Of a stretch of DNA of 60,849 nt, positions 12,117 to 22,863 are shown piece after piece (within the stretch, counting starts at the first letter, position 1; each line of letters begins with the position of its first letter). The position numbers and the translations under genes were made by a program. Source of the DNA: Dimargaris cristalligena (Eukaryota; Kickxellomycota; Dimargaritomycetes; Dimargaritales; Dimargaritaceae); assembly GCA_027576995.1 (NCBI GenBank), contig JANBQC010000094.1:1-60849 (forward strand). The letters are read 5' to 3'. The notes beneath the pieces are model-generated. The model had not been told where the DNA came from. It ran no database searches and saw only the letters and a program-made list of their open reading frames with translations.

Positions 12117-12692
12117 TGTCACCCGGGTTAACTACTCTTAGTCTGTCAAGAGTCCTAGGGATAGGCTTCTAGCAGTAGGTGGGGCTTAGACTCAGCTAAG
12201 TGGGCTGCTAGCATTAGGATGGGATACAGTACTAACTAATAAAGGATAAGCACTGGAATATGTAAGGGGTGTGCAGTAGGCACACTTACTAGTTAGTACA
12301 AAGGGATGGGCCTATATAGAGTTTATTTGAGGTAAACTGGGGGATATAAATAAGCTGCTGTTTAACTGGTCCCAGTGGGGCCAGTTATATATATGTGGGG
12401 GATTACTCCAAAGGGAGGTCCCTGAAGGAAGATACTACTAAGACTACTGATAGATGACTAGCTAACCAGATGGTATAGGGCCATGGAAGACTTAGCTGGG
12501 AACTGGAAGAGTCATTAGATTAGCTCAGGGGTGAATGATGGGACTCCAGAGTCTAGAAGGAGAAGGGTTATATAATATAGGAGGATCCCATAGTACCAGG
12601 TGTGACTATGGGAAGGTAAATATGACATTATAAGGCTTAATAAGGATGATCCAGCATTATGTCTAGATTAAGCTGGATTAGAAGGGCCAACA
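12117..12692 (+). mobile_element. LTR retrotransposon long terminal repeat, copy 1 (576 bp)
   Basis: Starts TGTCACCCGGG and ends GGGCCAACA (TG...CA type). It aligns along its whole length with the solo LTR at 16246-16831. Shared marks include CTCTTAGTC, GGGATAGGCTTCTA, TATATAGAGTTTATT (TATA box), CCAGTTATATATATGT and GAAGGGTTATAT. No internal coding region belonging to it is recognisable next to it. Its sequence is CpG-poor. Confidence 0.85.
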
Positions 12693-12720
12693 GGATCAAT
12701 ACACTAATATAAATACCAGG

Positions 12721-13112
12721 TGTCAGCCCTTCTAATCTGACCTAATCCAGACTTAACAATTGTCTGCCTTTATTAGGCCTTATAGCACCATATTAACCCT
12801 CCCATGGTCACTCCCAGCACTATGGGATCATCATTTGTTATATAACCCTTCTCCTTCTGGCCCCTAACACTTTGTACAAAACTCTTATCCTGCTGATCTG
12901 AAGACTCTTCTGGTTCCCATAAGAGTCTTCCAAACATGAAGCCCATCCAGTCAGCCTATTTATCTATACTATTGTCTAGTAGTATCCCCCCTTAGGACCT
13001 CCCTTAAGAGCTGTCCCCACATATATATAACTGGACCCCTTGGGACTGGTTAGACTCCTTAGCTTATTCTTACCCCCATAGTTTACCCTAATAAACTCTC
13101 TGTATACTTGCA
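12721..13112 (-). mobile_element. truncated LTR, inverted copy 2
   Basis: Begins TGTCAGCCCTTCTAATC, the reverse complement of the LTR 3' end. It matches the same LTR family backwards up to about 13112, near the LTR TATA region; roughly the first 190 bases of the LTR are missing. With copy 1 it makes an inverted repeat around a 28-base spacer. Confidence 0.8.
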
Positions 13113-13378
13113 CCTATACTACCTGGGATGTCCAGCCTATTACTAGCAGCCTTTGGGATTTGCAAGGAGGCAGTGGCCTCTTTATCAACACTGCCTGAAG
13201 TCACAGCAGCCAGCTCCCTAGTGGCAGAAGATGGGAGGTTTGTGGAGTTAGATGAGACAGGGGCAGAGTTGGGTGTCATCATGTTGGGGGCACAGAGGGG
13301 TGGGTGATTAGTAAACCAGATGGGGATTAGGGGGGATAAACAAGGAGTGTCAAAGTTTATTGAGAAATAATAGAACAA
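13088..13378 (-). pseudogene. Ser/Thr-rich open frame next to the truncated LTR
   Basis: 96 codons, including MMTPNSAPVSSNSTNLPSSA. The composition resembles the N-terminus of a retroelement Gag-like protein, but no zinc knuckle or enzyme motif is present. It reads into LTR copy 2. Probably a remnant of an element; the product is unknown. Confidence 0.3.
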
Positions 13379-14389
13379 TGGAGTTGGTAATTAATAATCA
13401 GTAAAAAAGTTGTCATCAAGTTCAAGGAATATTAGAAATGAGTTTGAAAATTCAGAGTGGGTAATGATTGTTATTCCAAATAAGTGGGAATTTACTGGTT
13501 ACTTATATAACCATCCTGTGGGCCTTAGGGGCCACTGGATATAAGGAAAGGGATGTAGAAAAAGGTCAAGAATAGAATGAAATGGAATGATAAGGAATTC
13601 ACCAAAAAATAGGTTAGACTTTTAGATGCAAGGAAGGATGGTGGGCTTTTTAATGCAAACCACAAGTATAAAGAAATGAATAATATTTTGTTAGTTTTTT
13701 GTGGGTACCACAGTATAGGCGGTATTTTTTTGTGGGTAAATGATGGGAATGATACTGCCATTGCATACCATGGTATATTCCGCCCTCTGACAATGAGGAC
13801 TGGCTGTCCATAGTCTGGGGACAAGTGCCAACCTCTGGATGGCACTACACATGAAGCCATTTTTATAGACAACAAAGGGAGTATGGGGGTATAGTTTCCT
13901 CATGAAAGTATTAGAATGAACACATGACTACTATTCACTTTATAGAGATAGTTGGGTACTGACACAGTATATGATTAATAAAATTACCAGTATTAAATTG
14001 TTTAAATACTAACAACTTTCATCCCCAGAATCACTACATCAATTTTATACACTAGGCATACTTTCCATCTCCATTACTCCCCAAGCACCATATTTGTCAC
14101 TTCTCTACCTCTTTTTTCTGTGATTCTCTCTCATTGCCCCCCTCATCAATCTCATTTCCAATGGCCATATCATGGCCATTTATTCTCTTCTTGGCAGCTG
14201 TCTGTACAAAAACAGACCTGCTACACCCTGCAACAATGCAGGCTGAAATTCAAATCAGCCATCCCCAGTGGGGTGCCAATGGATATCCCTCATTTGCCCT
14301 GAGGGATTACCCCACCTTTAACCAGCCATGAGCTCTCCAAGGCTGATTGTGGCCAGGCCAACAACCCAGCCTCCAGTTGAAAAAAGTAT
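13379..14389. other. CpG-poor repeat-derived spacer
   Basis: Contains short frames on the minus strand (13525-13903) without stable family features. Probably decayed mobile-element DNA. Confidence 0.35.
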
Positions 14390-14615
14390 TAGGAGGTGCC
14401 TGCTGTGTTGCCAATGATTTGAGGGACTCCACTGGCATGCCTTTGGGAGAGTCGACAGGAGGGGGAACCTCCGGTTTCTTTCCACTAGACGGCTCACCAT
14501 ATTTCGTCATATAATGCGGAGTGTTGGACTTTGCTGGGTTCGAGGGGGTTGAGACTGAGGTGGCCTTGGGGAAGTCACCGCTGAGTTCCTGGTCATCCAT
14601 TGTGTCGTACATCAT
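14307..14615 (-). CDS. hypothetical frame inside duplicated segment A (102 residues)
   Basis: Starts MMYDTMDDQELSGDFPKATS. The homologous frame in copy B starts MATYNVMDNQ and shares FPKATSVSTPSNPAK, KY, SSGKK, EVPPP and LATxx blocks, so the frame has stayed open in two diverged copies. It could be the first exon of a duplicated host gene or of a mobile element's Gag-like protein. After the shared block (to about 14407) the two copies differ. Confidence 0.4.
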   Translation of the reverse strand: MMYDTMDDQELSGDFPKATSVSTPSNPAKSNTPHYMTKYGEPSSGKKPEVPPPVDSPKGMPVESLKSLATQQAPPNTFFNWRLGCWPGHNQPWRAHGWLKVG

Positions 14616-15330
14616 CCTCTCACGTCATTGGTTATTAAAGAAAATATAAAATAAAAACGTTATAAAAAAAACAGTATAATCAATTTAGTACTTGGAGGTA
14701 CTAAAACTTTGAACTGAATAAATAAAAATAAGTAAATCGGAGCAGTAGCAATAAAATAACTGATAATAATAAAACTGGGTGAAAGGTTAATCGTCAGTAT
14801 TATCTGGTGAAGTTAAAACAGATATTTATTCATTTATCTCGAAACTAACTTGTCCCTTTAACTGAGGGGACACTACTAAAGTATATATAAAAATTGACCA
14901 GACTAAATAACTATAGCTGTGATAATTGTAGGACATAAAAAAAACCTAAAAATAGGGAAAAAATTGACCTACTGGCTAAACTATGGTCGTGAATAGGTTA
15001 AAAAGAGCAAGATATAGAAATTGGAAGGTTGGAAGACACAGTCTTCCCAGTCCTTCTTCATGTCGGATATTGATAAAATAAAGGAATTCACGTTAAGAAA
15101 TTGTATGGCGTGATTCCAAGAAGGAATCCACCGGAGGCTGGTTATTCCCAAGCCCTGTTCATAAAGGATCGTCCATAGCATAAAAGTGGTAATATGAGGT
15201 GGTCAATCGTCATAGTTTTAAAATCATCATTGACTTCGACGACCTATAACTTCATCAATAATAGACGGAAAGGCAAATGGAAGTATGATTTGGAAAGCTG
15301 AAGGAAAAGAGAATCAGCTAGCATAAAAAA
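14390..15330 (-). repeat. duplicated segment, copy A
   Basis: About 0.95 kb, read on the minus strand, matching 43045-43960 (plus strand) along its length. It holds an open frame (ATG at 14615) whose residues FPKATSVSTPSNPAK are identical in both copies, followed by SSGKK and EVPPP blocks. It also has a shared upstream part containing a conserved TTGATGAAG-type stretch and GGACTGGGAAGACTGTGTC. Copy A keeps CG dinucleotides that are TG or CA in copy B. What it encodes is unknown. Confidence 0.8.
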
Positions 15331-16245
15331 ATAAAATAACATTAATGACCCCGGACCACTCCCATGGAAATAACTCGTCAATTATCCGGGGACCTTGAAT
15401 TCATCCAAAGTATGGCTACTTCTTGGATTAGTAATGTGTACTGGGGCTTACGCGGCCTCTGGCCAGCTGCCCACAGCAGCATACCTGCCAAAGTGTAGGT
15501 TAAATGTGTTTTTCTTTTTTTAGTTTTTGTTTCCAGTGTATTTGTAGATATACTTTTATGTACTTGTATGTAGCCAAAGATAGCACCCTTTTTATATTCC
15601 GGTGCCTGTCCATTGAATAAATTATGTCAATAGTCCAATATATTATTCTTTAGAAATTAGACTAGGATAAAGGCTGGTAATAAGACAGTTGGGCTGTGTT
15701 ATTCCATATATATGATAATGATGCCTTGATGATGTGAATAATAGAGGAGCTGTGGATGAATACCTTTGTTTATTTCAATGGAAATTATGGGAATTGGCTG
15801 GCTTTAACAGCTGCTCTGACATCTAAAATACTGGGCTAAATGATATATTTTAGTCAGGGTGGGATCCTCAGTCTTTTTTAGACTAGTTGTACTTTCAATT
15901 TGTCTTATTAAGATTGGTACTGGTAACTGCTAACATGTAGTGCAGTGAGCATGTTGGCTATCAGCCTTTACTACCTGGCTATCTATTCACTTGGTGATTT
16001 GATTATGAAGCTAATGATTATTGATATTTTCAACCCTTATGCCTGATTTTTATTGATATGACAAGTTTTATGAGATTTTTTCCATACCTTTTGGGAAGTC
16101 GACACCCAATTTATTATTTAATATTCATGACAATGGCCATGTGCCATGACAGCTTTATGATGATATTCCGGATTGTATAATGAGATTCTGGATTATTTAT
16201 AATGATTGATTTACAACCTTCATTCAAGGAGCCCTCTTCCTGCAA
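15331..16245. other. AT-rich, CpG-poor spacer
   Basis: No gene seen. Composition continues that of the flanking repeats. Confidence 0.35.
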
Positions 16246-16831
16246 TGTTACACAGGTTTACCACTCTTAGTCCATCAAGAGTCCTGGGGATAGGCTTCTA
16301 ATTGTAGGCAGGGCTTAGGCTTGGCCAAGCAGGCTACTAGTGTCAGGTATGGGGCACAGTACTAACCAATAAAGGCTTAGGCAATTGGTTATGCAAAGGA
16401 CATACAACAGGTACACTTAAGGGTCAGTACAAGGGAGTGAGCATATATAGAGTTTATTGGAGTAAACTAGGGGGGTAAGAATAAGCTAAGGAATCTAACT
16501 GGTCCCAAGGGGACCCAGTTATATATATGTAAAGACAACTCCAGAGGGATGTCCCAAGGGAAGACTACAGGTAACTATAGTATATAGTAAAAATAGGCTA
16601 ACTGGATAGCTACTAGTATCTGGAAGACTCTTGTGGTAACTGGAAGAGTCTTCAGATCAGCATGCTGAGTGATTAGTGTGAAGAGATGGAGTCCAGAAGG
16701 GGAAGGGTTATATGATATAGGGTGATCTCATAGTATGGGGGGTGACCATAGGAAGGTTAATATGGTACTATAAGGCCTAATGAGGGTGGACAGTAAGGTA
16801 TCTAGATTAAGGAGGATTAGAAGGGCTGACA
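16246..16831 (+). mobile_element. solo LTR, copy 3 (586 bp)
   Basis: Begins TGTTACACAGG and ends GGGCTGACA. It is flanked by TGCAA (16241-16245) and GGCAA (16832-16836), a near-perfect 5-bp target duplication with one mismatch. It carries the same TATATAGAGTTTATT box as copy 1. No internal element remains beside it, as expected after LTR-LTR recombination. Confidence 0.85.
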
Positions 16832-17549
16832 GGCAACAGAAAGTAATATTTTTACTCATACCTTTCTATTGCTTTCACAACTTTAGGATTCCATTGCAAT
16901 TACTATTACAAAATAAATAATTTCTATTAATTGGACTAGTAATTTTTCTAGTATATTGATTATTTCGGTGGCCCAGTTGATAATGCTATCCCCCTCTTTT
17001 GTTCCTTCCGAGGTCGGCATTCCTTTCTTGGTCGGCCAGGAGACTTGTCCATTGATGCCAGCACCCCCTACGCCAGTGGCCGTAATTCCCATGCATATCC
17101 CCAAGCCTGGCAACCGATGGCCGGATCCTGACTACAATACAAATACACTATGCATCAGCATGCTTGAATCCTCTATTCGACCTTGGCATAATTAGACGAA
17201 AGTAATACCGTCAACGTTCTTATATCGATTCTACAACCCCACTATAGTTCTAAGTCCTGCCTTGCTAATGGCCATGCACCAACTCGGTCCTGATTTAAGG
17301 TGTATTTTTATATCTTTATATCTATACCCCGGAGGTATTCTTTATTTAAAAATTTCAGCCGGCAAATTCATTAAAGAAAATACAGCCCAGGGGCAAACCT
17401 CCTTACTACCTAATAAATTGCAGAAAGTTGTTTGACAGGTTCACTCTACCGATTACGTCTACCGCTAACAGGCCTATGTCATGGCATAGGTATTGTGAAC
17501 CATAACCAGTTCAACCGATGCCCTCGTTTTTTCGATTGGTCTCACCTAA

Positions 17550-17695
17550 GGGTGCAAATTAAAACCTATTTAGTGACGGCCCTTTGTATTTTGGCATATT
17601 AGTAGAATTTAGTACAGTTGTATAATATAGAATCCCACCGACTTTACCGAATAGATTACATTCCAAACCCTATATAGTTCGACTGAAATTCACCC
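17550..17695 (-). mobile_element. decayed copy of the 136-bp inverted-repeat element
   Basis: The right end (AAACCCTATATAGTTCGACTG then AAATTCACCC) matches the element terminus. The left end is only weakly recognisable. Confidence 0.4.
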
Positions 17696-18101
17696 ACATG
17701 GATATTATGACGGAAGTGCGTCTAGATTCTAGAAACAAAATCAATCAAAAACCAGTAGTGAACAGGACCCAGTAAGTTTGGTACTGTCAATTGTAACCAA
17801 ACAAAATTAAATATTTCAAGAGCAGAAATCAGGTCCGATTTATAACCCTTCTTTTTAACAATAATGCGACAACAAACCCAGCCTTTATCGGGCACCAATA
17901 CAATAAGTTAAATTTTAGGCCGGGGTTTGACAGCAGCAAGACACTCTCGTAGACAGTTGTATTACAGTTAGTTGGACAGAGACTATTGTTCAGAGGATGT
18001 TTGAGCGACCAGGAGCAATTGAGAAAGCCTAGTATTAAACCTCTAATATCGAACTGGTGTGTGTGACCCTAAAGCGATACAATCTGCAAAAGAGTATATA
18101 G

Positions 18102-18604
18102 TCATGGCTTTACCGGGGCGGCTGGAGTAGTGGTCGAGTTGTCACCGGTGTTCGGATCTGTACCTCTTGGGGGCTTGATTGGGGGGTAGTCAATCTCAAT
18201 CACCAAAGTCAGAACACGAAGGCCGAGGGACAGTTCGTTAACTCCTAAAATATGAGAGCACTCAGCGGAACTCGGGTGAATTGGACGATATCGGTGGTCG
18301 ACCCAGTGGGGTCCCATTTATATAAAAACGATGTACCATCGGCTAATGTACAACTATCGTTCCTAAATAAAAAAACCAATAAATGATGCTTCGTGCGGCT
18401 TTCAGTAAGTCCAGCATCGGTGAGGTGAGTGGGTCCCGAATATATCGATGTTGTAGTGGTAGTCAGGCCGGGTGCGGGATAGAGCTTAGAGACATTTGGG
18501 CTGGGTGGAATGGATGAAGAGTCATCACCGAGCATATAGGTAGAAATTAAGTCAAAGAAATGAAAAAAAAAAACGCCGTAGCCCAATAAAGAGAATTTAA
18601 CCAA
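18102..18604 (-). CDS. possible small gene, unresolved exon structure
   Basis: Two overlapping minus-strand frames (18245-18604 and 18102-18317) each contain plausible coding peptide. The first has LGDDSSSIPPSPNVSKLYPA and NDSCTLADGTSFLYKWDPTG. The second has LSLGLRVLTLVIEIDYPPIK and a Thr/Pro-rich end. A frame change between them, perhaps through an intron near 18245-18275, would join them. I recognise no family. Confidence 0.25.
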
Positions 18605-18891
18605 TACGAGGTAAACCGAATGGATATTTGAGTATTTCAGTCCAGGCTGAGGTTAAGCAATTCGAATGCTTTGGAATTGTCGGGTGTAGCTCTAGCCAAG
18701 CTCATTTGTACAAAAAAAAAAGATGCCCTAAAATCGCCTATTTATAGCAAGTAAGTTGGCCTAATAATACGACAATGCAACTGTCTATTACTGGGGGGTC
18801 TTGGTGATGGGTAACGAACGTATTGTTAAGGATATTGGTTTTTTTACTACCCAATGAATAAATAGAGGTGGAAGCAAAATAGTACCTGATA

Positions 18892-19031
18892 GGGTAGTTA
18901 AGCCCGTTGATATATTTGCGATTATTTCAGTCGGATAAGGCAAATACCGCCGGTTGAAAGTAAATCACCTGCCTATGATCCCCCGTACACGTATCATTCA
19001 AAACCTTATACAGTTGTTCTGAATATTTCCC
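18892..19031 (-). mobile_element. decayed copy of the 136-bp inverted-repeat element
   Basis: Contains GGATAAGGCAAATACCGCCG, ACACGTATCATTC, AAAACCTTATACAGTTG and a terminal TTCCC followed by ATAT. These line up in order with the better copies at 50875 and 26400. Confidence 0.6.
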
Positions 19032-19420
19032 ATATGCTACTTTGGGGTGAGATACTTCACACCTAGCCAACTGTACTTATTTCTTGAAAACATAGATTTA
19101 CGTGCACCGCCGTAACCTCACCCACACCAATGTAACTTGGCTTCATGTCTATCGTATGGGGAGTTTCCAGTTTGGGTTTATTGGGGTCTGCATAAATATA
19201 GTTTAATCACTTTATAGCCAGGCTTGGATCGGATAAGAAAATATAATATATAACCATCTTGATTACACTCTCTAACCGCGACCAGCACCAGAATAACTGA
19301 GCCCCGTCCTAACGGGCCGACGCCAAAAAAATCAAAAAATAAAAAGAGATGTACAATGTCTGGGTAGAACCACAGCGTATCAGATACATAAATAATGGTT
19401 TACGAAAACACAGAGTGGAT

Positions 19421-21658
19421 CTATTTGCGCCGCGCATTTATAAGAGACTCCGACACCACCGGGCATTCCCGTACCCTATTAGCGCTTTGGAAGAGTTCCC
19501 ACTGGTCGTCCCGCAGGTGAGCAAAGGCCTGGTCCACTCGGTTATAAAAGGCCATAAGCGAAGTAGCCTCCTTACTATCCGCCGTAGGCTCATTGTGGTA
19601 GAGGGTAGTCTCTGAAATGATCGACTCTTGGGTATACTCATGCTGAACGGTCGTCTGGTAGGAGGGATCGTCGGAAGAGCCGAGCATACCCCGGATACTC
19701 ATTTTCGATACCATTTTACGGAGGGACGAATGGGAGACGGTTCGCGGTAGCCACGAGGAACTGGTGGAGGATGGAGTGATACTTGGTGTGGAGGTGTCTT
19801 TCATGGCAAAGGAGTGGGCCGCGGCATGGTAGTCCGAGGCGCTTGAAATAGGATGTGGGGACCGATCCGGGGAGGAATCGGGCGACGTTCGGCGGGATAT
19901 GGGTCGGGACAGGTCATTAGAACCACGCGGTGGGAGAGTAGTCGAGAAGGAATTCCGCTGACCATTCAAGATTAGATTAGGGGAGGCCGAGGCCGAGGAC
20001 AAGGCGACGGTTGGGGTGGCGGGGAAGGGGTATTGTCCGTTGAGACTGGCCTGTGACATTCTCCGACTCTGAGCGGCGGAGGGACCGGGCGAGCTAGGCG
20101 ATGATAACAGGGAGGTTACAGAGGAGGCGGCCCTTTCGGACATGGAAGTCTGTAAAGGTGGTGTCGCAAAAGGATCGGTTTGCATAAGGTTAGGTTCCGT
20201 GAAGGGCCGGGGGGGCTGCTGCTGGCCCGGGGACGGTGAGGTAATGTCGCGGATGAAAATCTTGACCACCTGATCGGGAAATTCACGAGCGATATCCGCA
20301 TACAGTTCAATGTCCATCTGACCACTATCCCCCACCAAAATGAACGAGCGGTGTGGGAAATCGCGCATAATCGAACGAATGGCCTCCCGTTTGCCGTCGG
20401 CCGGGTTTTGGAGGAAGCTGAGGCGCGATCCGTCGCTGGTGTCCCACATTTTAAGATGAGCACTCCCTGGTGGGAACCGGTGTTCCTGGAAGAATTTCTG
20501 CAGGGTCGGGAGCAGCTGCCAGGGCGAGTTGCTGACGTAGTGGAAGTGGGCGCCGCGTTCCCACCAGCCGTGGTAGAGCTCGGCCATGCCGGGGACCTCT
20601 TGGGAGGGTTCGAACAGGGCCTTTTCCATGAGGGCCAGTTTGCCGTGGGCCACGTTGGATATTTTAATGGTATCGTCAATGTCGGAAATGACGGATACGC
20701 CGTGGGGTCCGATGAGATCCACGATGCCGTAGGACGGGTGGGGGTGATAGGGCAAATGCCCCTCTAGTCGAACTAGGGTATGCCCCCGCCGGGAGGATCG
20801 TACCAAGGAGACGGGACTACGGTGGAGCCATTCGGCCACCATCCGGTCGGTTAGACGCAAGTAGCTATTAAAACGACCGCTTTCCGCGAAGACATTGACG
20901 GTTTCGGGCAAACGGTAGTCACCCGCTGGGGTAGTAGTTCCTGAGGACCGGCGGGGGACACCAGGGCGGGGCGGTACCCGGGGGGATGGTGCGGAAGGAT
21001 CCCCCTGCAGTTCCATATGGTCGGGCGTGGTCAGCCCGGCCACTTTAAGTCGCACAGTGGTGTTACGGGTGGTTTCGGCCATGAGCATGCTGAAGCGGTC
21101 GGTGAAAATGCCCCGCGCGGATTCTTCCTGGCCGGCCCCCGTAACTTTCCGGGCTACAGCGAGGGCCAGGCGGAGTTTACGACTATTATTATTGACGGTA
21201 TAGGTCCAGCCTTTGGCGTGGATCCGCCAGCCGTCTTTCTCTGGAAGTAGTTGGAATGGAAGAATGCGGGGAGGGGCGAAGTGGAGGGAATCGAATAAAT
21301 AGAAAAAAAAAACATGAGTGGGATATAAGCCGCCCATCCATGTATGCATGGGGCCCCAAAACAAAAACAGGTCGGATCAGTATGCGTATATGCGGATATT
21401 CTAGTCAGGGGAATCGGTCGACTTGGGGAGGGAGGGGGGGAGTGCCCGTGCACATTGTGGGGGAGGGNNNNNNNNNNGGCGCCATTGCGCCGCCGCTCCC
21501 GCTCTCTCCGGGCCTCTGGGCCGCGGGGCCGGGGGGGGGCGCGGGGCCCCCGCCCCGGCCCCCAGGGCGGGGGCGGGGGGGTCCTACTGTAAAATGGGAC
21601 CAGACTTACCTTTGGTGGCATAGGTCGGAAACAGTAATAAGATAGTATGGTCTTCCAT
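19421..21658 (-). CDS. APP1: APP1-type phosphatidate phosphatase
   Basis: Two exons: 21610-21658 (MEDHTILLLFPTYATK plus one base) and 19421-21240, joined G|AG to give Glu-Lys-Asp-Gly-Trp. The total is 622 residues. Yeast App1 is a Mg-dependent phosphatidate phosphatase at actin patches, making diacylglycerol. The N-terminal half holds the DGWRIHAKGW and GIFTDRF blocks of the family. The catalytic DxDxT motif is D203-I-D205-D-T207 in SVISDIDDTIKIS. YVSNSPWQLLPTL, FILVGDSGQMDIELYADIA and VVKIFIRDIT follow in the expected order. The C-terminal 200 residues are Ser/Pro-rich and disordered-looking, where yeast App1 has proline motifs for SH3 partners. Intron 1 (21241-21609) contains the assembly gap of ten N. 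The exon 1 ATG assignment depends on the junction but keeps frame exactly. Confidence 0.92.
21469..21478. other. assembly gap (ten N) flanked by extreme GC sequence
   Basis: Ten unknown bases inside APP1 intron 1. The following about 100 bases (21479-21585) are almost pure G and C, unlike anything else in the window. Confidence 0.95.
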
Positions 21659-22863
21659 AATGCTCGGTGTCGCTACAGGGGCGGGACGTTTCGCTCACAA
21701 GGGCCCGAGGAAGTCGACATGGAGGTAGAATAGAGGGTTCCCAGGGGACTTGCGTCTAACAAATGCGATTCGGAAGGGGGGTACCGTCGAGCTGGAGGGG
21801 GCGGCGGGATATAGAGAGGATATCAAGGTATATAACCCAGAAAAAAAAGGCGTGCGTGTATATGTGTGTGTTACCAGAGACCACTGAATAGAATTACTGA
21901 CAAGAATGCCCAACGTCCAAATGCAAGAGACGCGGCGGCGTAACGTAATGATAACTACTTCGAGACAAGGGTACGCCTGAAGAAAACCCTTCAGCTCGTG
22001 CTAAATGGGGTAGTTTACGTAAGAAAAGTGAATTGGGCACAACAAGGGATATAGCCCGAATGAAAGGGGGGAGAGTAAGGAGATGAACAATAGTAAAAGA
22101 GGTTTACTGGTTCGGCTATTCTCTTCTCCTCACACATACACTCGGTTTGTTTTCTCTTGCCTGGCCTATTTTAAGACTATACAATACAACAGGAGAGACG
22201 GACTTTAACTGCACCAATAAAGTCTACTTGCTGGAGATATTTTGTAGAAATATATGAAACCACTCGACCCCTACGGAGTCGGCGATACCCCTGATTCACT
22301 ACCCCGCCCCTCTCCAACACCTTGGTCTAAAGTGATACTGCCGCTTCTTTTATTGCCCTAAGATTTTAAACCTTACTCGAGTAAAAACCCCTTGAAGCAG
22401 GGTTGCTTTCGCAATATGTCAAGGTTTTTGGAAACCAATACTATTTATCAGCACTTCCATTATCCAACTTATTATAAGGACTACGCGTAGATAGGGTAAA
22501 GGGATAGAGGAAGGTAGCTAACAGCCTTCTTTGTGCTCCAAGGCCACCCGACGTCTTTTCACCAAGTGACCTGTAAGACTGTTCAATAAAACCCCATCAC
22601 CGGCCAAATCACCAAGCCCCTTAATGGAACCGTCCATTATATCGCCTTGCTGGATCAACCGCGACTCCTTAATTCGTAAGTCATTGCGTGCAATCATAAA
22701 TGGTGCATTTAATTCAGCTATAATATTATAAAAAGTGCTGGTGGATATATTTAATACGGAGTTGAATTTATGCTAATTATCGAATCAGAATTGAGGCTAG
22801 CAAATAATGGGCTATCCAGGAACCATGTCCATAAAAATAATCAATTAATGGCCGATTAATATA
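21659..22863. other. APP1 promoter side and FCP1-like 3' flank
   Basis: No gene recognised. Pyrimidine-rich and AT-rich patches only. Confidence 0.35.

Larger units (their letters stand above)
16832..19420. other. long spacer with possible gene relics
   Basis: CG dinucleotides return from about 16975. Short frames at 16956-17195 (plus) contain Pro-rich peptide but no family match. Decayed copies of the 136-bp inverted-repeat element lie at 17550-17695 and 18892-19031. A possible small minus-strand gene at 18102-18604 is listed separately. Confidence 0.4.

Noticed and set aside
13525..13903. Possible copia-type protease remnant on the minus strand (CNGSIIPII)
   Set aside because: Only one weak motif, and the DSG/DTG active site is not in the same frame.
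19421..21364. Unspliced 647-codon version of APP1
   Set aside because: Its first 41 codons read intron pyrimidine tract, while splicing to MEDHTILLLFPTYATK keeps frame with good GT/AG sites.
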